A DNA stretch of 64,000 nucleotides from Timema cristinae (GCA_039000515.1 JBCFYV010000100.1:29872421-29936420), one strand, 5' to 3'. Counted from the first letter of the stretch, positions 11,036 through 22,384 are shown. Notes: generated from the sequence alone by a model not told the origin. Numbers and translations are program-made.

Positions 11036-11190
11036 TTGAGTGTACTAAGGGGTTTTCTATATGGTTTTCCCACTTTCCTTCCACTCAAATGTAGGTACAC
11101 TTCCTCTATATTCTACCGTCCCCTTCCCTGTTATATTAGCGTAATTAGTACGTACATCCTAGTGAGAAGTAAGATGCGGTGAAACAACTC
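11035..11190 (+). repeat. SINE-L copy without tRNA head
   Basis: Begins at the body phrase GAGTGTACTAAGGGGTTTTC and continues to the tail (ATCCTAGTGAGAAGTAAGAT then GCGGTG). It abuts the previous inverted copy, so the head was lost at the junction. Confidence 0.65.
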
Positions 11191-11199
11191 ACTGGAATA

Positions 11200-11990
11200 G
11201 GGGGGTAAAACTATCAGCCACTCGACAAATAAAAACTCACATCTTTTCTTTTCACCCCCTTCGGGATTCAAATCTGAACTTCTGAATCAGCTTCCAGCTC
11301 TCGATAATATTAGTGACATATTAAAAAATTGAATAAAGGTTTTTGCTAAAGGACGTTTCTGAAATATTAGTCATTCTATGACTCAACCTCCTCTTTGATA
11401 TTTCACATAATTCTCTTTGCTGTGAAACAAATTAATATTCCGATGCAGTACGGTTTCTTAGGAATTTCCTGGTAGTGTTCATCGTCCAAATTATTGTTCA
11501 AAGAGAGTGTAGAACCCCATAACCTATATTTTACATTCCACTTGCGATTAATAAAGGGTTGTTCGCGTTTCCACTGCCTCGCGGCAACGAATCGTTGATC
11601 CTCACCGTCATTCAATACGTTTAACAAGGCTCAGGTGCTGAAATTAGCTTTTTATTGCTCCTGAATAATTTGATATGATGCACATTTAACCTTGTTTTCC
11701 AGACCACTGGACAAAGGTTATGGACAACCCCGTATATTAGTGTGAAGCGGCGCAGCAAAAAAAAAATTGATTTCGGGATATTGTGTGTTCTAAGAGGAGG
11801 AAGGATTCGACCTGGAAACAGGACAATGCTTTAAATTCCGGGACCATTCTGGCCAACCTGGAAGGCTGGGCAGCCATATAATAAAAAAACAATAAAAGCT
11901 CTGAGCTTTATTAACACTCAAGGAGGTGGCATGGAATATAATATATCGCGTGTATAAGTTCGCTCTGTTAATGACATAGACACCCAAGTT
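11200..11990. other. No feature seen
   Basis: Open frames of 65-74 codons exist on minus but show no domain or motif. CCCCTTCGGGATTCAAATC near 11265 is a faint tRNA-like trace. Confidence 0.4.
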
Positions 11991-11994
11991 GGTT

Positions 11995-12180
11995 GGTATT
12001 CAGACGGTGACGTTACTCGCTCAGTATAATGGATTACCAATTACGAGAAGGTTGAGGTTAGAATCTTGCCCGTTACCACTAGAGTTATTTTCCCCAATTG
12101 ACATATTCCCCATTCCTCCTGTATGCGAGGGTGGATATTATAAATACCATCCTCTTTATTCATACTCCTTAGTAATGACA
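11995..12180 (+). repeat. Possible SINE-L remnant
   Basis: GAGAAGGTTGAGGTTAGAAT (head end), CATTCCTCCTGTATGCGAGG (body) and CTTTATTCATACTCCTTAGT match the order of SINE-L segments, with heavy divergence and no tail. Confidence 0.35.
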
Positions 12181-12189
12181 AAAATGTAT

Positions 12190-12868
12190 TTTTATACTTA
12201 ATTTTTTTAGCGCCCTGTCTAAAATTAATTGATCTCCAAATAAATGTATATTTATACATACACATATATTTAGCTGGTAAATATATAAGCAAAAACCATT
12301 AATTATTAATGAGGTAGTAATTAAAAGAATGAATATTTAAGTAACACTAGAAAGGTATTTTTAATTCTAACATTTATAAATAATAAAATGTTACTCTGGA
12401 CATCATTACATTATACGTTTATTACAATATGAACTCTTTAATATTAAATTTTATAATCAACATTTTTATATTTTTTGCTTGAATAGTAATTAGAATAAAG
12501 CCATAGTTCTTTACTAGTCATGTTTATCCATCGAGTATGTAGGGATGTTTGGTGAAAGTTGTGGCCAGCCTGGTGGCGTCTAGTCTCCCCTTACCTCCTT
12601 CCTTTCTGCTGTATAATTTGGTAACCTCTACGCGTCACGTCCCCTGTCGTGCAATCCATTACAAACAGTAGTCCACAACAGGGCGTTCGAGACAGCTGTC
12701 TGTTTGTCGGCGAGCCGGTTATTAATGCTAACTTGGAGAGGGGGATTCAGCGAATTTCTAGAGAGAGTCTCCCAAGAGGGGTCTTTCAAGAGCCATACTT
12801 GAGAGAGGTATTTCTATATTAGTAGCTCTACGAAGGTACAAAAAATGTTATGTCATTACTGGCAACAT
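12190..12868. other. AT-rich block, then an unassigned GC-richer patch
   Basis: 12190-12530 is AT-rich with nothing recognisable. 12540-12800 is clearly more GC-rich than its surroundings. It has no long open frame or known motif, and I cannot say whether it is old unique DNA or part of an element. Confidence 0.35.
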
Positions 12869-12869
12869 G

Positions 12870-13105
12870 CAATTATAAACCAATTTTCATAGGAAGACTC
12901 TAATCTGACAGCTAGATAAAGTTTTTAGATTTATTTTGTCGTATTCATACGTCAAATCATGTAATCTGCAGCTTTCAATTTTTATGTATTATATAAATAC
13001 CTAGTAAATAACAATAATAGTAAAATGATATATTGTTTATTAAAAAAACTATCATATTTTCTAAAAGTTACTTACTTCCAAAGTCCTGCTCATATTATAC
13101 TACTG
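12870..13105 (+). repeat. R1 dispersed repeat
   Basis: TTTTCATAGGAAGACTCTAA, ATCTGACAGCTAGATAAAG, TCGTATTCATACGTCAAATC, ATGTAATCTGCAGCTTTCAA and AAAAGTTACTTACTTCCAAA. One of the best preserved copies. Confidence 0.8.
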
Positions 13106-13137
13106 ATATTATTTTATTGGAATTAACACTATCTTTC

Positions 13138-13413
13138 GGTGACCTGGCGGTCTAGGGGTAAGGTGTCAGACTTCTGTGCTGGTGGCCGGGGTTCAATCCT
13201 CGGTCCCGGCACAGATTTATCTGATTATCAAACCCTCCCTTCACCTCTGACAAGACATCTTGTGAATGTGGGTAATGCCAGGCCTCCACCGTGGTTCGGA
13301 TTCCACGTTAAACTGTAGGTCCTTCATTTCATCTCACAATCACCCTACCATTACACATTAGCGTAAGTGGTATAACCCGGACGGGTAGTAAGACGCGGTG
13401 CTAATAATAATAA
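13138..13413 (+). repeat. SINE-B, full length, with perfect 14 bp target-site duplication
   Basis: Head GGTGACCTGGCGGTCTAGGG, B-box GGTTCAATCC at 13191, full body, tail TATAACCCGGACGGGTAGTA then GACGCGGTGCTAATAATAA. TAACACTATCTTTC lies directly before (13124-13137) and after (13414-13427), which proves insertion as one unit and fixes both ends of the family. Confidence 0.97.
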
Positions 13414-13568
13414 TAACACTATCTTTCAAAAGTGACAGTTGTGTAACGTATTACCTGACGTGTTGAATACATGAACCTATTTTTTATCAAGTTTGGTAGC
13501 ACCCTAATCGGGATCAGGTTCTAAGACTTCTAAGCGAAAATTAGTATGTTATTTATTATTAATTATTA

Positions 13569-13809
13569 TTAGCACCAGGTTATTACTAACCCGTTCGGGT
13601 TATACGCTTTAAGTACTAATTACGCTAATATATTGGGAATTGGGAAGGTTGAATTAGAGGAAGTGAACCGCATTGCGTGGAGGAAGAGTGACAAATTTAG
13701 AAAAAAACACCCCCAGTTCACCCGACTGAGATTCGAAACCTCGATCTCCCGTCCTCGGTGGTCGAGCTCAACACGACAAGCCGTAAGCTAACTACGCCAC
13801 CGAGGCGGT
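13569..13809 (-). repeat. SINE-A copy
   Basis: On plus: the reversed tail is disrupted (GCACCAGGTTATTACTAACC) by a small change, then CGGGTTATACGCTTTAAGTA, the reversed body, the reversed B-box (GAGATTCGAAACCTCG) and head GCCACCGAGGCGG. No clear flanking duplication. Confidence 0.85.
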
Positions 13810-14056
13810 CATTACGCGAAATAATTTCAATCTATGGCGATGGGAAGTCAACGTTTCAAATTGGGATGTAGTGACTCGAGAAAAGGTGTTTATTTATTTC
13901 ATATCAAAACTTTTTGGTCAAATAAATCAAATAATTCTTCAGTACAAACATGGAGTTAACCGACGGTTAAGGACCTACACTTGAGACCAGGAAGGTATAT
14001 ACTTATACGTATCCATATACACTGTTTATAGTAGGAAGAAATGTCTAGAAGATATT

Positions 14057-14320
14057 GGTGACCTAGTGGTCAAGGGGTAAGGTGTCAGAATTCTGTGCTG
14101 GCGGCCGGGGTTCAATCCTCGGTCCCGCACAGATTTATCTGATTACCAAACCCTTCCTTCACCTCTGACAAGACATCTTGTGAATGTGGGGAATGCCAGG
14201 CCTCCACCGTGGTTCGGATTCCACGTTAAACTGTAGGTCCTTCATTTCATCTCACAATCACCCTACCATTATACATTAGCGTAAGTGAGTATAAACCGAA
14301 CGGGTAGTAAGACGCGGTGC

Positions 14321-14352
<32 letters not shown>
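14057..14352 (+). repeat. SINE-B, full length, with (TAA)n tail
   Basis: Head GGTGACCTAGTGGTCAAGGG, complete body, tail TATAAACCGAACGGGTAGTA and about 10 TAA units (14321-14350). The run ends exactly where the 115 bp tandem array starts. No clear duplication. Confidence 0.93.
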
Positions 14353-14790
14353 TCTGGAATATTATAAAGGGAAGCCTCTTGGCTCATTATTTAGAAACAT
14401 ATTGCTAGATGCGCCGTGAAATAGAACGGTTATGTTACTTTTGTTACAGATAGGTGGGACGAATAGTATTTGGAATATTATAAAGGGAAGCCTCTCCGCC
14501 CATTATTTACAACAGATTGCTAGATGCGCCGTGAAATAGAATGGTTATGTTACTTGTGCTACAGAAAAGTGAGACAAATAGTATTTGGAATATTATAAAG
14601 GGAAGCCTCTCTGCTCATTATTTATAACAGATTGCTAGATGCGCCGTGAAATAGAACGGTTATGTTACATGTGTTACAGATAAGTGTTAAGAATGGTATT
14701 TGAAGTATTACGGGAATTTAAAAAAAACTATCCTTTCAATTGGAGCGAATTTTTTCGCCAGGAAATAAACTGGTTATGATACAATTCATT
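14351..14790. repeat. Tandem repeat, 115-116 bp unit, 3 copies plus a decayed fourth
   Basis: Units begin TATCTGGAATATTATAAAGG at 14351, then TATTTGGAATATT at 14467 and 14582. A fourth starts at 14697 and keeps only GGAATTT- and TTCGCCAGGAAATA-like pieces. Each contains TAGATGCGCCGTGAAATAGA. No open frame runs through it. Confidence 0.92.
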
Positions 14791-14799
14791 ATTATTGTA

Positions 14800-15119
14800 T
14801 GAATACAATAAAAGGTAAATTATGTATACATCTTTACTATCACTATTTTTTACATTAATTTAGAGTTGGTACACACATTTCATATAATAATTTAATCTTT
14901 CAAACAAATTCCTGCTAAATTGTACAATATTAATTTTTTTAAACAATATTTTAATTCTGGTCATGCAAGGCTTAGAGATTTTTTTAAATATCAATTTCCC
15001 CCTACCCCACACCGCACCAATAATTTGTCTTTACTGCCGGTGACGTCCGCATCCTTTAACGCTCTTTTCATCGCCATGAAGGTTCCTGACTTATTTCTTC
15101 GCTCAACAAGTGGGCACTA
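14800..15119. other. No feature seen
   Basis: AT-rich spacer between two arrays. A 66-codon open frame (14920-15120) has no recognisable motif. Confidence 0.45.
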
Positions 15120-15990
15120 GAACAAGCTACTGGGTCATCAGATACACTCTAGTGAGATAAGGATAGAGCATGGGTACAAGTTACTGGGTCATCAGATACA
15201 CTCTAGTGAGATAAATATAGAGCATGGGGACCAACTACTGGGTCATCAGATACACTCTAGTGAGATAAAGATCGAGCATGGGTACAAGCTACTGGGTTAT
15301 CAGATACACTCTAGTGAGATAAAGATCGAGCATGGGTACAACTACTGGGTCATCAGATACACTCTAGTGAGATAAGGATAGAGCATGGGTACAAGTTACT
15401 GGGTCATCAGATACACTCTAGTGAGATAAAGATCGAGCATGGGTACAAGCACTGGTACAAGCTACTGGGTCATCAGATACACTCTAGTGGTATAAAGATA
15501 GAGCATGGGGACAAACTACTGGGTTATCAGATACACTCTAGTGAGATAAAGATCGAGCATGGGTATAAGCTACTGGATTATCAGATACACTCTAGTGAGA
15601 TAAGGATCGAGCAGGGTACAAACTACTGGGTCATCAGATACACTCTAGTGGATAAAGATAGAGCATGGGTACAAGCTACTGGGTCATCAGATACACTCTA
15701 GTGGTATAAAGATAGAGCATGGGGACAAACTACTGGGTCATCAGATACACTCTAGTGAGATAAAGATAGAGCATGGGTACAAGCTACTGGGTTATCAGAT
15801 ACACTTTAGTGAGATAAAGATGAGCATGGGTACAAGCTACTGGGTTATCAGATACACTTAGTGAGATAAAGATAGAGCATGGGTACAACTACTGGGTTAT
15901 CAGATACACTCTAGTGTATAAAGATAGAGCATGGGACAAACTACTGGGTTATCAGATACACTCTAGTGAGATAAAGATAGATCACTTGGA
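15120..15990. repeat. Minisatellite, 54 bp unit, about 16 copies
   Basis: Unit built on TACTGGGTCATCAGATACAC and TCTAGTGAGATAAAGATCGA, with GAGCATGGGTACAAGC joining units. Variants include GGTCATC/GGTTATC, GATCGAG/GATAGAG and TAGTGAG/TAGTGGT, plus single-base deletions. One unit near 15440 carries an extra 12 bp duplication (GGTACAAGCACT). Not a CRISPR: no non-repeated spacers. Confidence 0.96.
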
Positions 15991-15999
15991 TAAGACACT

Positions 16000-16765
16000 G
16001 GTGAGGGATCCTCTTATGATTTGTTTCAAGTCAATTCAGTACGCATGACTAAGTTTTTCTATGTAAATATTATTAGGGAAAGTCTATTAAAGAATGATTT
16101 TTGATAATTTAATTTTTTTTAAACACAATACACTAAGTATTTAATACAAAATATTTAATATGATCATTAAAATAATGTATTTTCAAGGAAAACCTAATAA
16201 CATGTCGTTTATGATAACCAATTTATGAAAGTTTTGTCACAAACTACGATAGACTATTCACGAAAGTACGTACGATTTTGGTCCTACTATTTAATTACTG
16301 ATAACACAATTTACTAATAGTTTCCCTTGATTATTCGTTGGCATCCCTTTCATCATGTAATTATTCTTGGTTTAAATAGTCATTTGTTTAAACCCATTCA
16401 ATAAACTGCAGTAGTTTGTACATCTACCAACTGAATAGGTTTAAGGCCCCCCCCCCGTCACCCTTTATATCTTTCCCCCTCCCCCCTAATGATTTGGTTT
16501 CAAACAGAACATAGTGTTCACCAAATCGCTTTCATTGGCTAGGATTGGGATTTGAAGCAATTACTCACTTCGTCGCAGGTAAATTAATTCATGACCTTGG
16601 TTACTCCAAGCGAGTTATGAGGCAGCGTCAACTTTTGGAGGTGTCTTTTAGTCGGATTATCCCTGGGGTATGTTATAAAAGAAGGGAGGTGGACCTTCCA
16701 ATTCGATTGGATTGAATTTAAAAAAAAAACATGTTTTATAATTTGAAAAGTTGACTGCACGTTTA
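16000..16765. other. No gene seen; one C10 tract
   Basis: AT-rich throughout except the C-rich stretch at 16447-16490 (C10, then more C runs). Nothing recognisable. Confidence 0.45.
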
Positions 16766-16780
16766 TATAATATAGTATAT

Positions 16781-17037
16781 TATATAATATTTAGCACCGC
16801 GTCTTACTACCCGTTCGGGTTATACGCTTTAAGTAATAATTACGCTAATGTATTAGGCATTGGTAAGGTTGAATTAGAGGAAGTGAACCCGCATTTGCGG
16901 GGAGGGAGAGTGGAAAAAACATCTAGGAAAAACCATCCCCAGTTCACCCGACCAAGATTCGAACCTCGATCTCCCCGTCCTCAGCAGTCGAGCTCAACAC
17001 GACAAGCGCGTTAGCCAACTACGCCACCGAGGCGGGT
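16781..17037 (-). repeat. SINE-A, full length, with perfect 15 bp duplication
   Basis: Minus-strand head CCGCCTCGGTGGCGTAGTTG, GCTAACGCGCTTGTCGTGTT, B-box GGTTCGAATCTTGG, complete body and tail ATAACCCGAACGGGTAGTAA then GACGCGGTGCTAAATATTAT. Flanked by TATAATATAGTATAT at 16766-16780 and 17038-17052. Among the youngest-looking copies. Confidence 0.97.
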
Positions 17038-17350
17038 TATAATATAGTATATATCTATATTAATACAATGAAGAATTTGTGTGTGCGTGATATCCACCAT
17101 ACTCAAAGGGCTGAAATTTTTAAAATATTAGCCCCTATGTACGAACATATACACCTCAAAGCCGAAATTTTAAGTTTTGGATTCGATTTTTTTAACTATA
17201 AAAAATTGGGTCAGAAGAAATGCTGTGTAGAGATTTTTATCTATTTGTTTGAAGCAAATCTTTTTTTTTTGCCAGGGGTAACCATGCAAGCCATTGAATA
17301 GTTACCACAGGCAACACTGGGTATTTATGCCTGTATTTTATAAATTGAAA

Positions 17351-17538
17351 TTTATTAATCACAACTTGTGAATGTGGAGAATGCCAGGCCTCCACCGTGG
17401 TTCGGATTCCACGTTAAAGTGTAGGTTCTCCATTTAATATCACAATCACCCTACCATTACAGATTAGCGTAAGTGCGTATAACCCGAACGAGTAGTAAGA
17501 CGCGGTGCTAATAATAATAACAATAATAATAATAATAA
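17351..17538 (+). repeat. SINE-B, 5'-truncated, with perfect 12 bp duplication
   Basis: Starts in mid-body at TTTATTAATCACAACTTGTG and runs to the tail TATAACCCGAACGAGTAGTA and a TAA run. TATAAATTGAAA flanks it at 17339-17350 and 17539-17550, so truncation happened at insertion, as expected for target-primed reverse transcription. Confidence 0.95.
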
Positions 17539-17599
17539 TATAAATTGAAAATAAATATTAAAAAAATGGAACAATGGAAAAAACATATTTTGTTTGATA

Positions 17600-17775
17600 A
17601 ATTTTCTCGTAGTATTTCTCAAACACCTTGTCTTAAGAAACTGCTTGTACAGTTATTTGTACATGATTAGCGAAGCTTAAATGGTAGAAATTTAAAAATT
17701 AACTTTTAGAATATACAAACCAAAATTGTTCTAACACAACACTAGTAGTAAAAAAAAAGTCTCCTAACTGCGTGC
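17600..17775. other. No feature seen
   Basis: AT-rich spacer. Confidence 0.4.
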
Positions 17776-17779
17776 TGTC

Positions 17780-17925
17780 TTAAGTTTTTAACGCTACTTA
17801 ATGGCTTCTAGAACTCACTGGTTTGATTCCCGGTTTGACTGAAATCTAAACTTCAAGTTATTTGTAAAAATATGAGGTACGAATACACTCATTTATATTA
17901 TTATTATTATTATTATTATTATATA
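17780..17925 (+). repeat. tRNA-like head followed by (ATT)n
   Basis: TGGTTTGATTCCCGG at 17818 is a good B-box/T-arm, preceded by worn D-arm like sequence. About 70 bp later comes an ATT run at 17897-17922. Probably an old SINE of unknown type. Confidence 0.4.
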
Positions 17926-18188
17926 ATAAGCACTTGTAAAACCCTCAATAAAGATAAACATCTAATGACGTTATAATCATATAGTGTTAATTTAATAAAT
18001 TAATTCTAAGATAGGTAATAAACTACTGAGGGTGACAACTGAAACAAAACCAAATTTTCTCAGCCCCCAGTTGTTGAATCAACTAATAGTTATAACTTAT
18101 AATCCTAAAGCCCCAAACAGAATAATAAAAAACATTTATTCCAAATTAATATATAAGTTTAGTTCATTCTTTGTTGTATACCGCCTAG

Positions 18189-18898
18189 GCCATTCAAGTT
18201 GAAACATCATCATATTCCGTAGAAAGAAGTATTTAAAAAAATATTTCGAACAAAGTTTTTTTATTTTTGAGGGAGAAATAAAACAACACTAGTTATTTTT
18301 GGTTTGGTGGACGTCTTAAAGTTTATTCAAAGGTAAATTTTTTTTAGTTAAATGGAAACCTATAATTTTTGTAACGGCATTTTACTATACACAGAAAAAC
18401 AAACAATTTTTTTATGAACATTCATTTGACATACATTTTTGAAGATATTTTAGCTTGTATTTATATATAATTTTTTTTATTCAAGAACTTCTTATTGCAT
18501 TAAAAGTGTATCGATGTTATTGGACATAATTTTTAACATTTTAAAGCAATTTTATAAATATTATTACATTTAACGTTATAGTAAAAAATAGAATTAGGTA
18601 ATAAAAATACTTGAATAAACATTCTTATAAAATGTACAAGGTAAAAGATCTTCAAAACTGAAGTCAAATTAAAAAAATCAGGTAAAAGGTTTTTTCTTGT
18701 AGAATATAATGACGTCAAAAAATATATAAATTTTTATAAAAAATAATATAGTTGATTTTGATATAACCTTGAAGACGTCCACCAAAACAAAAATAACTTA
18801 GTACAGTTTTCTTTTCCCCTAAAAAAAATGTTCGAAATATTTTTTTCTAAAAATGCTCTTTTTTTTCAGGATATTCTGATGTCTCAACTTAAAAATGC
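18189..18898. mobile_element. Non-autonomous element with about 130 bp terminal inverted repeats
   Basis: The left arm (about 18189-18325: AAGTTGAAACATCA ... TTTGGTTTGGTGGACGTCTT) is the inverse of the right arm (about 18762-18898: AAGACGTCCACCAAAACAAA ... TGATGTCTCAACTT). Both carry TATTTCGAACA and a run of A/T. The roughly 435 bp centre is AT-rich with no transposase. Outer ends may extend to AGGC/GCCT. No convincing target duplication. Superfamily undetermined. Confidence 0.85.
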
Positions 18899-18909
18899 CT
18901 CACACGATA

Positions 18910-19545
18910 AATATAACTTTTTTGAGATATATTACTGCTCTATAACACAAAAAATTGCCAATTGTTTACCTCCTTGTTCCAAAGTATTCCATTAATTTGG
19001 TCTAAATTTTCGTTAATTTGTCAATTAATAATTGCACTTCAACGGGCTAAACATTTAAATTTCATTAAAAAAATTCCATTAGGGTGTTTTTCAAGGGCTA
19101 GAAATATAGAAACTTGTGTCTTATAGCCCGGGAGGATGTGAAGAGTTCAACCACTAAAACTCTCAATTTACTTCGTTGAGTTGTAACGCTATGTTACCTT
19201 GCTTCCAATATTAAAAAAGTTCAGCTCAGTAAATCCCAAGGCAACAGCTAAACTTCTTTGAAAAATAAGAAAAAAAGGCTTCAGTTTTCCTAAGACGTAC
19301 GTAACGTACCTATGAAGTATCTTCTTGACTGAATCACTTACATTATCTTGTAGACAGTTCCCCCTAAATAAAGTAAAGAATTTGAATAATGAACGTTAAC
19401 TCTATTATGAAAAAAAAAGAACAAAATGTAAGATTTTTCGCATTATTTTCAGTAGCAGAATAGAGAGATTTTATTTTATGTTAGAGTTAATTCTATTTAT
19501 TTTATATGTATACAAAAAGTAGGTATTTATATAAAGGGTATGGCC
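18910..19545. other. No feature seen
   Basis: AT-rich. No tRNA-like boxes or open frames of note. Confidence 0.45.
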
Positions 19546-19550
19546 TAAAG

Positions 19551-20006
19551 TAGGGTGGTTCAATGTTTTCCATCTCAAGGGCCAAATTTTACTATCACAT
19601 TTCACCACGGGATGAAATTATATTTAATAATACCATCAACTTAATATAGGCCTACAAACAACACTTAATAAACAATAATTACTTTCAATACTTATAATAA
19701 ATTGTATTTTTGTCTGATAAAATATTTCAAATTTTAATGCCAAAAATAGGTTTATTAATTTCCCAAAATTTACTATGGAATATGAATGAGCACAAACTTT
19801 CACAAAATAACTCGGCATTGTAAAAATATCTGTATATATTTTCATTAATCAAATAATCTTATAGTAAAATTCAATCGTAAGAATACTTTTATTTGAATCA
19901 TCTATTTCACATCTCCCTTTAATTTTACTCCAGGATATATTGAGGGTCATATTTTCTGCGAGTGTGGGCCACATTTGGCTCACGGGCCGCCAGTTGGACA
20001 ACACTG
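19551..20006. mobile_element. hAT-like non-autonomous DNA element
   Basis: The left end TAGGGTGGTTCAATG with TCTCAAGGGCCAAATTTT, and the right end GGCTCACGGGCCGCCAGTTG with GACAACACTG, form the paired ends typical of hAT elements of the CAGTGTTGTCCAAC type known in many animals (from memory). The roughly 380 bp between is AT-rich with no transposase. Expected 8 bp duplications (CCTAAAGT / ACTTACAG) do not match well, so it is old or the ends are off by a few bases. Confidence 0.7.
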
Positions 20007-20009
20007 ACT

Positions 20010-20730
20010 TACAGAATAGTAAAATATAGTATATATTAAAAAAGACGTATTCTTTTAAAGAATAATCTACCCACCTTTTACCGTTTCGCTGGAAAAATAA
20101 GCAGTTTAAATCTTTATCCAGTATAAGCAGTGTATTTATGTAAACTGTGTTACTCTTTACATTGTGAAAGCAATATTGTTTTAGTCTTTTTATTTGTTCC
20201 TATAACTCTTTGCTATACTTTCTTCCATAGATAAAATTACTTATCGATACCTCAAAATATGAACATATATTTTACTGACAGAGGTATATTATTATTCTAA
20301 GGAAATAATGTTTAATTTCTACACAATTTCCGGATATTGGTACAACATCGTGATACATCTTCATTTCGTCATAAAACCTCCCACTGTCTCTAAAAAAAAA
20401 ATAATAATTACAACTCACACAGGTGTGCACGTGGAAAATGGGGGCAGTCTAGTATTGTCTGGTTTGAAGTTGATAGAATCATGAATACTTAAAATAGTGG
20501 TTTTTTTTTCAAAATGAGTTCCCACTTTTCTTCTATTCAAATGTGTACGTAAACACGTCTTATAAATTCCCCATCAATGTACGTACATATTAGGATAGCC
20601 TTAACTGCTACTAAGAAGCAGTACAGTACATTAAAAATACACTCGGCATTTTTACTGATTTACTCGAGCTTAAGCTTCTCCATTTATTTGTCATCAATAT
20701 TAATATATAATCTTAACTAAACAAATAAAT
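20010..20730. other. No feature seen
   Basis: AT-rich. A faint SINE-body-like stretch near 20500-20620 (CCCACTTTTCTTCTATTCAA) lacks a head and tail. Confidence 0.4.
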
Positions 20731-20734
20731 GTTA

Positions 20735-20985
20735 CCTGCTTCAGTGACTGTATTGTATAAGGCGTCACTCTCGTATTAGACTAGATTGCTGATTTCTGGG
20801 AGAATGGAGTTCAAATCCCAGTCTGGTGTAATCAGGGCCTATTTTCCAAAATCATTTTCCCCTCTCTTTCCAATAAAATGTGGGTACACAACTAGTAAAT
20901 TCAACCTACCTCATCCTTAACTCAATAGCGTAATTAGTACATATGTATACATCTTGAACAAGTAATAAAACGTGGTGCTAAATAA
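20735..20985 (+). repeat. SINE-L, near full length
   Basis: Head TATAAGGCGTCACTCTCGTA, TTAGACTAGATTGCTG, B-box AGTTCAAATCCC, body CCCTCTCTTTCCAATAAAAT, and tail CATCTTGAACAAGTAATAAA then ACGTGGTGCTAAATAAA. Confidence 0.8.
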
Positions 20986-20989
20986 AAGT

Positions 20990-22300
20990 TCATAAAATAT
21001 GTATTTAAATTATCAGATTTAAGTACATATGGCTACAAATATAAAATCGAATTAGATAATAACTAGTATCTTAAATTCTTTAAATTTTGAGAGTTAATCT
21101 TTGAGATTTTTAACGGCAAATTGTTTTATTCTTATAGAGAGAATCTTTAAAATGAATAGCAGTGATACTGTTAGTGTGTTTTCGGCCAGTCAATGCTCTT
21201 TGAACGAGTTTTACGACTCCCAAAATTGTTATTGGCACAGCTTACATTTAAAAAAAAAGTGAATGGTCGATTCTTGGGATACATTTTATTTAAAAGTTAT
21301 CAAAGGATGTGACTTAGAGTTTTTTTTCAATTTTAACATTTCACTGTAAATTCTAGTGAACAAAACTTCAGAAACTCTTGAGAAAGTTCCTCAAACTTCT
21401 CCTCAAGTTTTTAATCTTCCAAAAAAGAAACGAGTAAAATTGTTGGATAAATGAGTCACAGATTGAGCCTCTTTTTAAACGATTTCTAAAAGGTACTCAA
21501 AATAAAGTCCAAAGATGCATTAAATATGCTCGTTTTGAAAGATGACTTAACGGTGGCATTTTATTTCTTATTTTTGGCTCTCGTTTTTTCTAGATCTCCA
21601 ACTAAAAAGTTTTGGTTTTATTTCCCAATCTCTTAGCTAAGGAAGTGAAGGGGTAGGATTAGGAACTATTTTAGGTAACTATAAGTGCTCCAGATTTAAA
21701 TTGAGTGTGTTGATATATTTTAAAGGTTATCTCTTTAATTCGATAATAACACTTCAACATCGATGAGTATTATTTTTTAATCATCAAAATTTGTTTCTTT
21801 GATGTAATAAATCACTCTAAACCAAAATAGAACGATTGTAATACTGTGCAAAGAAGATGACAGATGTTAAAATGAGTTTTCTTGGTTCTTGGTACTTTTT
21901 GTGAGTGTCATGTTCAATTCAGAGAGACTCTAGAGGCGTCTCATAAGAAGCGAGAGGTATCAACCAAAATCATATTTGATAGATATTCTTCACTACACAT
22001 CATTCACCAAGCATTGTTTCACAATAACATTCTTGAATTAGTAATACATTTGAATTTGGAAATAATCCACGCAGCAAAGCTTTGGGATGACACTTAGAGA
22101 CTTACTTATTCCGTTTCGCGTGTACGCTCTAAACCTTCTATGTATATGCGCACTGCTTAACATACATATTTTGTGTTCACTCCTGCCAATAGTCATATGG
22201 TTCATTTTATTTTGTGATTTTCGCGATGTGTGTGAAAAAATAAATACCATTAATAAACTTAATATATTAAAATATGTGTTAAGAATGGCCCTGGGCACGG
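20990..22300. other. No gene recognised
   Basis: AT-rich, about 1.3 kb. Open frames of 71 codons (21882-22097) and 98-103 codons on both strands (22038-22383) overlap each other and have no motif. The latter runs through the tRNA-like sequence at 22308. Confidence 0.45.
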
Positions 22301-22307
22301 GACGATT

Positions 22308-22378
22308 CCTGGATAGCTTAGTGGGTAGAGCATTGGCGTTTTTATCCAAAGGTCCTGGGCTAGATTCCCGTATTCAGC
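22308..22378 (+). pseudogene. tRNA-Lys(UUU)-like sequence, probably a pseudogene or lone SINE head
   Basis: Six acceptor pairs close (CTGGAT at 22309 with ATTCAG at 22372). A D-arm AGCTTAGTGGGTAGAGC follows. The anticodon arm TTGGC-GTTTTTA-TCCAA has four pairs and the loop anticodon TTT. The T-arm is GGGCTAGATTCCC. Defects are a C-C mismatch at the first acceptor pair, one mismatch in the anticodon stem, and a B-box that departs from GTTCRANNC. No SINE body or T-run terminator typical of a working gene follows clearly (TAATTTTTTAA is close by). Confidence 0.5.
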
Positions 22379-22384
22379 TGTAAT

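Noticed and set aside
15120..15990. Regular 54 bp periodic array considered as a CRISPR
   Set aside because: Units are contiguous repeats with no unique spacers, there are no cas genes, and the context is a eukaryotic repeat region. The same applies to the 52 and 42 bp arrays.
22038..22383. Overlapping 98- and 103-codon open frames on opposite strands
   Set aside because: Both run into the tRNA-Lys-like sequence and neither has a motif. Frames of this length are expected by chance at this composition.
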